Assembly (NCBI GenBank): GCA_009699245.1
Contig: WLOQ01000006.1
Span: forward strand, 92,937-156,936
Reading direction: 5' to 3'
Length of the DNA: 64,000 nucleotides
Origin: Actinomycetota bacterium
Lineage (GTDB): Bacteria; Actinomycetota; Thermoleophilia; Solirubrobacterales; Solirubrobacteraceae
Of the stretch, positions 43,292 through 50,878 are shown in pieces. Both the position numbers and the translations under genes were made by a program. Below the pieces are notes generated by a model. That model saw only the letters and a program-made list of their open reading frames with translations, was not told the DNA's origin and did not search any database. The stretch's first letter is position 1. Every line of letters starts with the position of its first letter.

Positions 43292-44049
43292 GCGCGCAGC
43301 CGATCCTCGTCGCGGACGACGTCGCCGCGTCGTATCCCGGGGCGCGCGTCCCGGCCGTCGCGAGCCTCACCTTCGAGGTGCGCGCGGGCGACCAGGTCGC
43401 GGTGCTCGGTCCCAACGGCGGCGGCAAGAGCACCCTCTTTCGCCTGCTCACCGGCGAGCTCAACGTCGGCGGGGGGCGGCTCGACCTCCCGGCGCGGCGC
43501 TGCGCCTTCGTCCCGCAGACCGAGCGCTCGCGCCTCGACTTCCCCGTCAGCGCGCTCGATGTGGCGCTGATGGGCGCCGTCTCGCGCATGGCGTGGTGGC
43601 GCCGTCCGGGGCGCGCCGACCGCAAGCTGGCGCGTGCGTCGCTCAAGCGCGTCGGGCTCGGCGATCGCATGGATGCGTCCTTCGGAAACCTCTCCGGCGG
43701 GCAGCGCCAGCGCGTGCTCGTCGCCCGCGCGCTCGTCCAGGACGCGCCGATCGTGCTGCTCGACGAGCCGTTCCGCGGCCTCGATGCCGCCAGCACCGAG
43801 CTGCTCGAGGTCGTCCTGCGCGAACTGGCGGCCGAAGGCCGGGGCGTCCTGACCGCGACCCACGACCTCGAGCAGGCGCGCGGCGCCGACCTCGTGCTGT
43901 GCCTCAACCGCGTCCAGGTCGCGTTCGGGCCGCCGCAGACGACGCTGCGCCGCGAGGTCATCGAACGCACCTATGGCGGAAACCTCGTCGAGCTCGGCCC
44001 CGACGTGACGGGGGTCCTGACCGACGGCCACCCGGGCGGGGCTTCGTGA
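43288..44049 (+). CDS. znuC: Zinc ABC transporter ATP-binding protein
   Basis: ATPase of 253 residues with Walker A LGPNGGGKSTLFRLLTG, Q-loop FVPQTERSRLDFPVSALDVALMG, signature NLSGGQRQRVLVARAL, Walker B IVLLDEPFRGLD and H-loop TATHDLEQA. This is the metal-type (ZnuC/MntA) ATPase. Its ATG overlaps the stop of the fused permease/binding protein, and its TGA overlaps the GTG of the next permease, so all three are translationally coupled. It would energise a transporter with two different permease chains. Confidence 0.95.
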   Translation: MSAQPILVADDVAASYPGARVPAVASLTFEVRAGDQVAVLGPNGGGKSTLFRLLTGELNVGGGRLDLPARRCAFVPQTERSRLDFPVSALDVALMGAVSRMAWWRRPGRADRKLARASLKRVGLGDRMDASFGNLSGGQRQRVLVARALVQDAPIVLLDEPFRGLDAASTELLEVVLRELAAEGRGVLTATHDLEQARGADLVLCLNRVQVAFGPPQTTLRREVIERTYGGNLVELGPDVTGVLTDGHPGGAS

Positions 44050-44879
44050 TCGGTTGGCTGACCGAGCCGTTCGGCGAGGCGATCGTCGCCCGCGGACTGC
44101 TTGAACTGCTGCTGCTCGGCCTGCTCAGCGGGGGGCTCGGGTGCTGGCTCGTGGTCTCCGGGATGTCCGGTGCGACGGAGTCGCTGGCGCATGGGATGCT
44201 GCCCGGCCTCGTCGTCGCCACGCTCCTCGGCGTGCCGCTGTTGCTCGGCGGGGCGGTCGGCCTGCTGGTGGCTGCGGTGGCGATCGCGCTCGTCACGCGC
44301 CTGCCGCTCACGCCGGACGTCGCCACTTCGATCGTCATCACGAGCCTGCTCGGTCTCGGCGTCCTGCTCGGGCTCTCGCCGTCTGCGCCGGCGGGCCTCG
44401 GCGGCCTGCTGTTCGGTGACCTGCTCGGCGTGACGGACCTCGACCTCGCGCTCGCCGCGGGCCTCGGCGCGGCGGTGACGGGGCTTCTCGTCGTCCTGCA
44501 CCCCCGGCTCCTCGCCACGGGCTTCGACCGCTTCAACGCGCGGGCACTCGGCCATTCCGTCTTCGCCGTCGACGTCGTCCTCGTCGTCCTCCTCGCAGCG
44601 GCGACGCTCGTCGCCGTCCAGGCGCTCGGCAGCCTCCTCGTCGCGGCGATGCTCGTCGGTCCGGCGGCGACGGCGCGCCTCGTCAGCAGCCGGGTCGCGC
44701 CGATGATGCTGCTCGCGACCGTGGTGTCGGCCGGCGCTTCGGTCGTGGGGCTGCTCGTCTCCTACCACGCCGGTATCGCGGCGGGCGGAGCGGTGGTCCT
44801 CGCCCTCGGCGGGATGTTCCTCGTGACGCTGACCGCGCGGGAGCTCACGGATGGGCTGCGCCGCAGGAGGATCGCGTGA
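44046..44879 (+). CDS. znuB: Second zinc ABC transporter permease
   Basis: A 277-residue membrane protein of the ABC-3 family with about eight hydrophobic segments: WLVVSGMSGATESLAHGMLPGLVVATLL, PDVATSIVITSLLGLGVLLGL, GDLLGVTDLDLALAAGLGAAV, and LGSLLVAAMLVGPAATARLV. It is related to the permease half of the fusion protein but not closely identical. The GTG start overlaps znuC (GTGA). With the fusion it would give a heterodimeric membrane channel. The stop overlaps the zur start. Confidence 0.93.
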   Translation: MIGWLTEPFGEAIVARGLLELLLLGLLSGGLGCWLVVSGMSGATESLAHGMLPGLVVATLLGVPLLLGGAVGLLVAAVAIALVTRLPLTPDVATSIVITSLLGLGVLLGLSPSAPAGLGGLLFGDLLGVTDLDLALAAGLGAAVTGLLVVLHPRLLATGFDRFNARALGHSVFAVDVVLVVLLAAATLVAVQALGSLLVAAMLVGPAATARLVSSRVAPMMLLATVVSAGASVVGLLVSYHAGIAAGGAVVLALGGMFLVTLTARELTDGLRRRRIA

Positions 44880-45325
44880 GTGGCGGGCGGGCGCAGGCCT
44901 GGGGTGAGCGGGCCCGTCACGAGCTGACGGCACGGGGCCACCGCGCCGGCGGCGCTCGGGACGCGGTGATCGACGGGCTCGCGGCGCACGATGGCTGCTG
45001 CACCGCCGGGGAGCTCGCCGACCGGCTGCGGGCGGAGGGGCGCGGCGTGGGCACCGCGAGCGTCTACCGCGCGTTGTCGGTCCTCCAGGAGGCCGGCCTG
45101 CTGCGGGTGCTCGAGCTCGGCGAGGGCGAGCGGCGGTATGAGCTCGTCCATGCCGACGGTGAGCACCACCACCACATCGTCTGCGACGGGTGCGGCCGCA
45201 CGCTGCCCTTCCACGACGATGCACTCGAGCGGGCGATCGGCGCGGCGGCGGACCGCAGCGCCTGGGCCGTCATCGGCCACGACATCGTGCTGCACGCGAC
45301 CTGCCCGCGCTGCGCTGCGGGCTGA
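44876..45325 (+). CDS. zur: Fur-family regulator, probable Zur
   Basis: A 149-residue Fur-family repressor. The winged helix has TARGHRAGGARDAVIDGLAAHDGCCTAGELADRLRAEGRGVGTASVYRALSVLQEAGLL. The metal site follows in ERRYELVHADGEHHHHIVCDGCGRTLPFHDDALE. The structural zinc pairs are CDGC and CPRC at the C-terminus. Its position as last gene of the zinc transport operon with GTGA overlap, and a palindromic box at the operon promoter, argue for Zur rather than Fur. It probably represses its own operon when zinc is sufficient. Confidence 0.9.
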   Translation: MSGGRAQAWGERARHELTARGHRAGGARDAVIDGLAAHDGCCTAGELADRLRAEGRGVGTASVYRALSVLQEAGLLRVLELGEGERRYELVHADGEHHHHIVCDGCGRTLPFHDDALERAIGAAADRSAWAVIGHDIVLHATCPRCAAG

Positions 45326-45340
45326 GCGACCGGGCGGAGG

Positions 45341-45694
45341 TCAGTCGGCGAGCGTCACGGCGCCGTGATCGTCGCAGTGACCCTCGTGGGGATGGTGCAA
45401 CCGGCCGTCGACGAGGTAGTCCACGTGGTCGCCGTGCGGGATCGCCTCGTGGCCGCAGCCCGGCCCGTGGACGTGGGCGGCCTCATGGGCTCCGCTGGCG
45501 CCCCCGTGATCGCATGCTGCGGGGTGCCCACCGTCGACGGGCAGCACGTGATCGTCGACGTGATCCCCGTGCGGATGGTGGAGGTGTCCGTCGTGGACGA
45601 AGTCGATGTGCCCGTCGTGGACCACTGCGACATGGCCGCAGCCGGGACCATGGACGTGATCGTGATCCTCGTGGGGGTGATGCTCGTCGCTCAT
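45341..45694 (-). CDS. Histidine-rich metal-binding protein next to the zinc locus
   Basis: A 117-residue soluble protein with an extreme content of His, Asp and Gly. It contains two imperfect copies of a module of about 40 residues, each opening with HVHGPGCGH and closing with LHHPH..H.DDH, separated by DGGHPAACDHGGASGAHEA. The start MSDEHHPHEDHDHVHG adds another metal-binding cluster. No signal peptide. It faces the zinc operon tail-to-tail, 15 bases from zur. A zinc buffer or chaperone role is inferred. The ATG at 45694 is eight bases from a minus-strand TACCGT; a GTG one codon upstream is possible. Confidence 0.85.
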   Translation of the reverse strand: MSDEHHPHEDHDHVHGPGCGHVAVVHDGHIDFVHDGHLHHPHGDHVDDHVLPVDGGHPAACDHGGASGAHEAAHVHGPGCGHEAIPHGDHVDYLVDGRLHHPHEGHCDDHGAVTLAD

Positions 45695-45702
45695 CACCCT
45701 GA

Positions 45703-45708
45703 ACGGTA
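45703..45708 (-). promoter_or_regulatory. Probable leaderless -10 element of the His-rich gene
   Basis: TACCGT on the minus strand, eight bases from the ATG at 45694 (five from the GTG at 45697). No Zur-type palindrome is seen here. Confidence 0.45.
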
Positions 45709-45724
45709 CGCGATCGGGCGGGCC

Positions 45725-46369
45725 TCAGAGGCCGGCGGGATGACGCACGCTGACGCCGCCGTTGCGCGCCCGCAGGCGCTGCCAGCGCGAGCCGGACTGC
45801 TTCTGCCCTGAGGTGTCGAAGCGCAGCCCGGCGATCGACATGTACATGTGGCCCTCGTTGGCGAAGATCGCCACCCAGGCGCCACGCCCGCGCAGCCCCC
45901 AGTCCACGAAGTCCCCGGAGACGAGCGAGTCCTCGAGCAGGCCGGCTGCGTGGAGGACGTAGCTCACCGACCCGGAGCAGTCGTAGCCCGCGTCGTCCCA
46001 GCGCTGGTGCCCGCCGCCCCACACGTACGGCGTGCGCGCGATGCGATTTGCGGCGTCGATCATGAGCCGCACGACCGCGGGCGCGCCCGCGGGAGCGACG
46101 GCGAGTCCGTTCGGGAGCAGCCGCGCGACCTGCCCGCGCTTGGGAGCGGGGATCACGGTGCCGGGATCGGCGGGCGGAGGGATGGGGGCCGACGGGTCGG
46201 TTCCGCCGGTGGTCCCGGGCGTCGGTGCGGGCGCCGGCGCGGGTGCGGGAGCCTGGCTCGCCGCGGCATACCGCAGCCCGCCGACCGTCGTGGCCTCGGC
46301 GCTCGAAGCGAGCCAGAGCCCGGCGCAGAGGAGCGCGACGAGCAGCGGAAGCCTGAGCGTCAGACGCAT
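45725..46369 (-). CDS. Secreted NlpC/P60 (C40)-like protein
   Basis: A 214-residue exported protein: signal peptide (LPLLVALLCAGLWLASSAEA), then a Pro/Ala-rich linker (about residues 35-75, APAPAPAPAP runs), then a C-terminal domain with TPYVWGGGHQRWDDAGYDCSGSVSYVL and EGHMYMSIAGLRFDTSG, ending VRHPAGL. This domain closely parallels the one at 16625-17746, but without PG-binding repeats and without a riboswitch upstream. The cysteine of DCSGS and the histidine of GHM would be the catalytic pair. It probably acts on peptidoglycan peptides. Confidence 0.85.
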   Translation of the reverse strand: MRLTLRLPLLVALLCAGLWLASSAEATTVGGLRYAAASQAPAPAPAPAPTPGTTGGTDPSAPIPPPADPGTVIPAPKRGQVARLLPNGLAVAPAGAPAVVRLMIDAANRIARTPYVWGGGHQRWDDAGYDCSGSVSYVLHAAGLLEDSLVSGDFVDWGLRGRGAWVAIFANEGHMYMSIAGLRFDTSGQKQSGSRWQRLRARNGGVSVRHPAGL

Positions 46370-46466
46370 GCTGGAAGGATCGGCACGGTGGCTGCAACAC
46401 CCGCATCGTGCATGCGTGCGCCCACGCCGCCGCGCGGTGCAACAGGCCCTGCGCTCGGCAGGACAA

Positions 46467-46494
46467 CGAGGGGGCGCCGCCGAACGGCGGCCCT
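46467..46494 (+). promoter_or_regulatory. Ribosome-binding site separated from its start by a hairpin
   Basis: A purine run CGAGGGGG ends about 20 bases before the ATG at 46495, too far for normal use. The hairpin GCCGCC-GAAC-GGCGGC (46476-46491) fills the gap and, if formed, would bring the two close together. The interpretation is speculative. Confidence 0.35.
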
Positions 46495-47808
46495 ATGCGC
46501 CTCAACTCGCTCCGCATGGCCCTGCACGCCTTCGCCACTGAGGCCGCCTGGCAGCTCGCCGCCGATGCTCACGACGGCGATGAGCTCGCGTTCGAGGTCG
46601 TCGAGGAAGGGCGCCGCGACACGCCGCTCTACTGCTACCGCCCGCTCACCGGGGCCTTCATCCGCGATCACGCCGCGGTCCTCAGCCGCCTCCCCGCGTA
46701 TCTCCCGGCGACCCAGGCGCTGATCACGGCCGGTCGCCTCGATGCGTGGCTCGAGGCGCAGGGGATCCATGCGGGCCCCGGCCGCGAGCGCGTCGATGCG
46801 TCGCTGCACTGCTTCCTCTCGCGGATGTTCGGCGACGCGACCGACTTCGTCTTCTCGCAGGAGCGCTTCGATGCGGCATTCGCCGAGCTTGAGAGCGTCC
46901 TCGGCGACAACATGCCGCAGACCGTCGTCGTCGCCGTGCTCCATGGGATCGAGATCGAGTCGGAGGTCCTCGACCTCGGGGACGGGCTCTCGATCGAGCG
47001 CGGCGAGACCTGCAGCGACGCGCCGGACGAGGCCCGCTGGGCGCGCGGCGACGGCGGCTCGCAGACGCTTGCGGTCCTGCGCTGGGATCCTGCCGCCGAC
47101 GACACCGCGCCGCTGGCGTACGCGCATGTGCAGCTGCGCCGGATGGTCCTCGGACTGCGCCTGTACGACGCTGCCACCGTCGCGCTCGCCCCGCTGGCAT
47201 GGATCCGCGCCGGCAACGCGCCGTGGCAGCCGCTCGCCCTCGGCACTCCCGGGGCCGGACACGGGCTGCTCGTCGTCACGCCGGGTCACGAAGACGAGCT
47301 GCGCGCCTTCCTGAACCTCGTCGCGCGCCGCACGCCGCGTCATGGCGAGATCGCGTGGGCGCTGCGCCGTTTCGAGCTCGCCGGCGAGCGCCCGGTCGCC
47401 GCCGAGGCGCTGACCGACCTCCTGCTCGCACTGCGCGCGCTCCTTGAGCCTGAGGGGCCCGCGTCCGGCGAGTTGCCCGGGCGCCTTGCGGCGCTCTGCG
47501 CGGAGGCCCAGCAGCGCACGCAGCTGACCGAACGCATCGCGCACATCGTCTCGCTCGAGCGCGCGATCATCAGCGGGCGCCCGGTCGATCCGCACTTCGA
47601 GCTCCTGGTGCGCGAGCTTGCCGGCCACCTGCGTGCGCTGTTGCGCGACGTCCTCTGTGGCCATCTCGACGCAGACCTTCCGCGGATCGCTGACGCGATC
47701 GTCGGCCGGCGGCTCCCGGAGCCATTTGAGGAGCAGTCGGTGGAGCACGCGCCGCCGACCATCCGCGCCGCCCGGCGCGACGCGGTCGAAGAAGACGTCT
47801 TCTTCTAG
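46495..47808 (+). CDS. Conserved hypothetical protein, 437 residues
   Basis: A soluble protein with a mostly alpha-helical look and no signal peptide. Distinctive stretches are LHAFATEAAWQLAADAHDGDELAFEV, FVFSQERFDAAFAELESVLGD, TVVVAVLHGIEIESEVLDLGDGLSIERG, LRRMVLGLRLYDAATVALAPLAWIR and a helical C-terminal third with LLLALRALLEPE and RIAHIVSLERAIISGRP. I do not recognise a family. ATG 46495 is chosen because upstream sequence has no coding character; a GCCGCC-GAAC-GGCGGC hairpin lies between a GAGGGGG ribosome-binding site and the ATG. The stop overlaps the stop of the convergent ArsA-like gene. Confidence 0.78.
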   Translation: MRLNSLRMALHAFATEAAWQLAADAHDGDELAFEVVEEGRRDTPLYCYRPLTGAFIRDHAAVLSRLPAYLPATQALITAGRLDAWLEAQGIHAGPGRERVDASLHCFLSRMFGDATDFVFSQERFDAAFAELESVLGDNMPQTVVVAVLHGIEIESEVLDLGDGLSIERGETCSDAPDEARWARGDGGSQTLAVLRWDPAADDTAPLAYAHVQLRRMVLGLRLYDAATVALAPLAWIRAGNAPWQPLALGTPGAGHGLLVVTPGHEDELRAFLNLVARRTPRHGEIAWALRRFELAGERPVAAEALTDLLLALRALLEPEGPASGELPGRLAALCAEAQQRTQLTERIAHIVSLERAIISGRPVDPHFELLVRELAGHLRALLRDVLCGHLDADLPRIADAIVGRRLPEPFEEQSVEHAPPTIRAARRDAVEEDVFF

Positions 47809-48941
47809 ACCGCGAAGAGCCGAGCGTAGACGGCGGCGAGGGCGTCCACTCCATCGACCCCGCCCTCGAGCTCGGGAACGATCACCGGGTGCAGGTCGCC
47901 GGTGCGCTGCGCCAGCCGCTCGATCGCCTGGGCGTCGCGCTCCATGAGCGCCAGCGCCTCGCCGTAGGCCCGCGCGACCTTGCCGGCCAGGCGCGCGCCG
48001 AGCGCCGGCTCGAGGTCCGGTGCGATGGCGTCGGATGCCGCGCCCACCCCCGCGGCCGGACCGCCGGGCTCGAGGACCCGGTTGATGATCAGCCCGCCGA
48101 ACGGCATCCCCGCCGCGGCGAGCTGCTCGCGGAAGAACATCGCCTCCTCGGCCGGCTCGCGCTCCGTCGAGGTGACGATGAGGAATCGTGTGCCCGGGTC
48201 GGTGAGGAGCCCGGCGACGACATCCGCGCGCTCGCGCAGACCGTCGACGAGGCCGCCCAGTGCCCGGAAGAAGACGCCGAGGTCGTCGAGGAGCTCCACG
48301 CCGGTGATGCGCCGCAGCGCCCCGAGGAGCAGCCCGGTTCCGCGCCCGAACGTCCGCGCCGCGAGCCCGGTGGGGAGGAGGAACGCCTTCAGCGCGCGGC
48401 CCTCGAAGAAGCCGGTCAGGCGCGCGGGCGACTCGAGAAAGTCGAGAGCGTTGCGCGATGGCGGGGTGTCAAGCACGACGACGTCGAAGCGCCCCGAGAC
48501 GTGCAGCTCATGGAGCTTCGCGACGGCGCTGAACTCCTGCAGCCCCGCCACCGTGCCGGAAACCTGGCGGTAGATCCGGTTCTCGAGGATCTCGTCGCGG
48601 GTGTGCGCGTCGGGGCTCAGCCGCTCTATGAGGTCGTCGAAGGTGCGCTTCGGATCGAGCGTCATCGCCCACAGCTCGCCTCGCAGCTCGACTCCTGCTG
48701 CGGTCAGGCGCGCCGGGTCGACTGGTGTGGGGTCGTTGCCGAGCTCCGCGATGCCGAGCGCGTCGGCCAGGCGCCGTGCGGGGTCGATCGTGACGACCGC
48801 CACCCGGGCGCCGCGAGCCGCGAGACCGACGCCAATCGCCGCTGCGGTGGTCGTCTTGCCGACACCGCCGGATCCGGCGCAGATCACGATCGCGGCGTCC
48901 GCGAGGCGCTCCGTGAGTCCATGGACGACGTGCCGGGTCAC
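47805..48941 (-). CDS. ArsA/Get3-like ATPase, BagB type
   Basis: A 378-residue ATPase of the ArsA/Get3 group with IVICAGSGGVGKTTTAAAIGVGLAARG as P-loop, switch VVVLDTPPSRNALDFLESP, and LIVTSTEREPAEEAMFF. The signature lysine of the deviant Walker A (KGGVGKT) is replaced by S24. It pairs with the ArsA-like gene just upstream (GTGA overlap). The arrangement matches mycobacterial Rv3679-Rv3680 (BagA/BagB), whose second protein has the same feature (from memory). No transmembrane segment is seen. The name anion transporter often given to such proteins is not supported here by any ArsB-like gene. Confidence 0.85.
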   Translation of the reverse strand: MTRHVVHGLTERLADAAIVICAGSGGVGKTTTAAAIGVGLAARGARVAVVTIDPARRLADALGIAELGNDPTPVDPARLTAAGVELRGELWAMTLDPKRTFDDLIERLSPDAHTRDEILENRIYRQVSGTVAGLQEFSAVAKLHELHVSGRFDVVVLDTPPSRNALDFLESPARLTGFFEGRALKAFLLPTGLAARTFGRGTGLLLGALRRITGVELLDDLGVFFRALGGLVDGLRERADVVAGLLTDPGTRFLIVTSTEREPAEEAMFFREQLAAAGMPFGGLIINRVLEPGGPAAGVGAASDAIAPDLEPALGARLAGKVARAYGEALALMERDAQAIERLAQRTGDLHPVIVPELEGGVDGVDALAAVYARLFAV

Positions 48942-49867
48942 AGGACGCGCTCCAGCTCGCGTGCGAGCTCGCTGATCTGCTCCGCACCGAGCGCGCTTGC
49001 GGGCAGCTCGTGCAGCCCGCAGACCGTGCAATCGAGGCCGCGGCGCAGGCGCGCCATCTGCGCCTGCTGCGTGTGCGCGCGGCGGTGGACCGCGAGCGTC
49101 GCGCGGACCGCGGCGTTCTCGACCGGGAACTCCTCGAGCTGCCGTGCCTCCGCTGCCGTCAGGCGGTTGGTGAGCACGCGATTGACCACGGCGAGCGACA
49201 GCGACAGCCCGAGGGCGTCGCCGAGCGCGTCGCGCAGCTGCAACGTCTCGTTGACCGGCAGCTCCTCGGGGCGCGCGACGGCGACGACCGCCGTGCGCTG
49301 CGGGTCGCGCAGCAGCGCATCGATCGTCGCGGCATGCCGACCGACCCGCCCGTTGCGCGAGGAGTCGGCGAAGGACCGGGGGGCCGAGAGGATCGCGACG
49401 CCGTGGCCGGTGGCGGGAGCGTCGAGGATCACGAGGTCGTAGGGCTCGGCGCTCGCGCTGCGGCGCTCCGGTTGTGCGAGCTCCCAGACCATCCCGATCG
49501 TCAGCAGCTCGCGCAGGCCCGGCGTCGCCGCGGCGAGCGGACCGAACACGCGGCTGTCGGCGAGCAGTCCGGCGAGCGTGCGCGACGGAAGCTGGTCGGC
49601 CAGGTACTCGCGCAGCGCCGTGTCCGGGTCGATCGACGTGTGGTGGACGCCGTGGGCGAGCTCCACCTCGCGTTCCCGGCTGCGGTCTTCCCCGCCGAGG
49701 ATCCGCGTGAGGTCGTCGCGCGCCGCGACCTCCGCGACGATCGTGCGCAGGCCGCGCCGGGCGGCGGCGACACCGAGCGCCGCCGCGACCGTCGTCTTGC
49801 CCACGCCCCCCTTGCCCGTGACGACCACGAGGTCATGGTCGAAGAGCGAGGCGGGGCTGCGGGTCAC
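48938..49867 (-). CDS. ArsA/Get3-like ATPase, BagA type
   Basis: A 309-residue ATPase with P-loop LVVVTGKGGVGKTTVAAALGVAAARRG, where K19 is the signature lysine, then VAEVAARDDLTRIL, switch YDLVILDAPATGHGVAILSAP, and a C-terminal CTVCGLHELP (CxxC). It is the upstream half of a translationally coupled pair with the BagB-type gene. The GTG at 49867 overlaps the stop of the bicupin gene (GTGA). The complete lysine here and its loss in the partner suggest an asymmetric heterodimer. The cargo is unknown. Confidence 0.85.
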   Translation of the reverse strand: MTRSPASLFDHDLVVVTGKGGVGKTTVAAALGVAAARRGLRTIVAEVAARDDLTRILGGEDRSREREVELAHGVHHTSIDPDTALREYLADQLPSRTLAGLLADSRVFGPLAAATPGLRELLTIGMVWELAQPERRSASAEPYDLVILDAPATGHGVAILSAPRSFADSSRNGRVGRHAATIDALLRDPQRTAVVAVARPEELPVNETLQLRDALGDALGLSLSLAVVNRVLTNRLTAAEARQLEEFPVENAAVRATLAVHRRAHTQQAQMARLRRGLDCTVCGLHELPASALGAEQISELARELERVL

Positions 49868-50793
49868 TCCTCGCCGTCCCAGAAGTCGACCGCTTCGATG
49901 CGCATGATCGTGCGCAGCCCGCGGATGATGATCTTCTGCGAGCGCGGGAAGAAGACGATGTCGCCCGGGTCGAGCGTGCTGTGGCCGAGGAGTGCGAGCC
50001 CCTCCGGGCCGGCGACGAACGAGTGCGCGATGCCCGTGCCGGCCGGGCGCGAGATGACGCTGCCGACGCGGACGGGGTAGGACTCGTCCGACCCGTTCGG
50101 GTGGAGCAGCTCGAGCTGCCCGTCGCCGCCGACGACGACGAAGAGCTCGTCCTCTGAGCTGTGGCAGTGCGGCGGGTTCGAGCGCATGCCCGCGTCGACG
50201 GTCGTCTCCGAGAGGCCCGAGCGCCGTGCGCCGAGTGCCAGGCCGATGTAGCGCGCCTGCTGGCCGACGTCGCCGCGCCTGCGCGGGCGCGCCGGGACGT
50301 CGTCGATCGCGAGCGTCGATGAGGAGCGAGGGCCGGGCTCGGGGATGGCGAGCGGCCCGACGGCGTCCTCGAGCTTGAAGGGGTTCGGGCCGTCGAGTGG
50401 GAGCCAACGGGTGCCGAGCCACATCGCCCCCGCCCGGGGCAGGTGCACGAGGTGGGTGTCCGATCCGGAGCCGAAGGCGAGCACGTCGAGTCCGTCATCG
50501 CCCGCGACCATCGTGTGGGCGACGTCGCCCGCGGCGTAGAAGAGGACGTCCCCGGCGCTGATCGCATGCGCGTGGTCGTTCTCGATTGCGAGGCCCGAGC
50601 CGCGCAGGACGACGAAGAACTCCTCCTCGTCGGCGTGGACGTGGAGCGGGACGGCGCGCTCACCTGGACCCATCTCGTAGCGGGAGAGCCCGAGGCGCGG
50701 AGCCCCGGCCGCCGGGGCGAGTCGTCGCCGTCGCCCGCGCAGCTGCTCGAGCTGAACCTCGAACGGCTCGACCTCGTCCCAGTGGCAGATCAT
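49864..50793 (-). CDS. Bicupin protein
   Basis: A 309-residue protein with two cupin domains. Domain 1 has VPLHVHADEEEFFVVLRGSGLAIEND and AGDVLFYAAGDVAHTMVAG. Domain 2 has NPPHCHSSEDELFVVVGGDGQLELL and RPAGTGIAHSF. Both keep the HxH...E metal pattern. Function is unknown; bicupins include oxalate decarboxylases, sugar isomerases and quercetinases, and none is specifically indicated. It heads the operon with the two ArsA-like ATPases (GTGA overlap) and has a leaderless -10 box, which suggests that all three serve one pathway. Confidence 0.85.
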   Translation of the reverse strand: MICHWDEVEPFEVQLEQLRGRRRRLAPAAGAPRLGLSRYEMGPGERAVPLHVHADEEEFFVVLRGSGLAIENDHAHAISAGDVLFYAAGDVAHTMVAGDDGLDVLAFGSGSDTHLVHLPRAGAMWLGTRWLPLDGPNPFKLEDAVGPLAIPEPGPRSSSTLAIDDVPARPRRRGDVGQQARYIGLALGARRSGLSETTVDAGMRSNPPHCHSSEDELFVVVGGDGQLELLHPNGSDESYPVRVGSVISRPAGTGIAHSFVAGPEGLALLGHSTLDPGDIVFFPRSQKIIIRGLRTIMRIEAVDFWDGEE

Positions 50794-50799
50794 GTGACA

Positions 50800-50805
50800 A
50801 CCCTA
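50800..50805 (-). promoter_or_regulatory. Leaderless -10 element of the bicupin/ArsA operon
   Basis: TAGGGT on the minus strand, six bases from the ATG at 50793. Confidence 0.6.
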
Positions 50806-50878
50806 GATGCGAAAGAGGATTCCCGGGTGGCTGTGCGAATACGGCACGAGTACGGGACAACCGACCCGGAGCCCACCT

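Noticed and set aside
50807..50878. Upstream ATG for parA
   Set aside because: It has no ribosome-binding site or -10 box at a useful distance and adds 24 residues not typical of ParA. GTG 50879 has a GGAG seven bases upstream. Not fully excluded.
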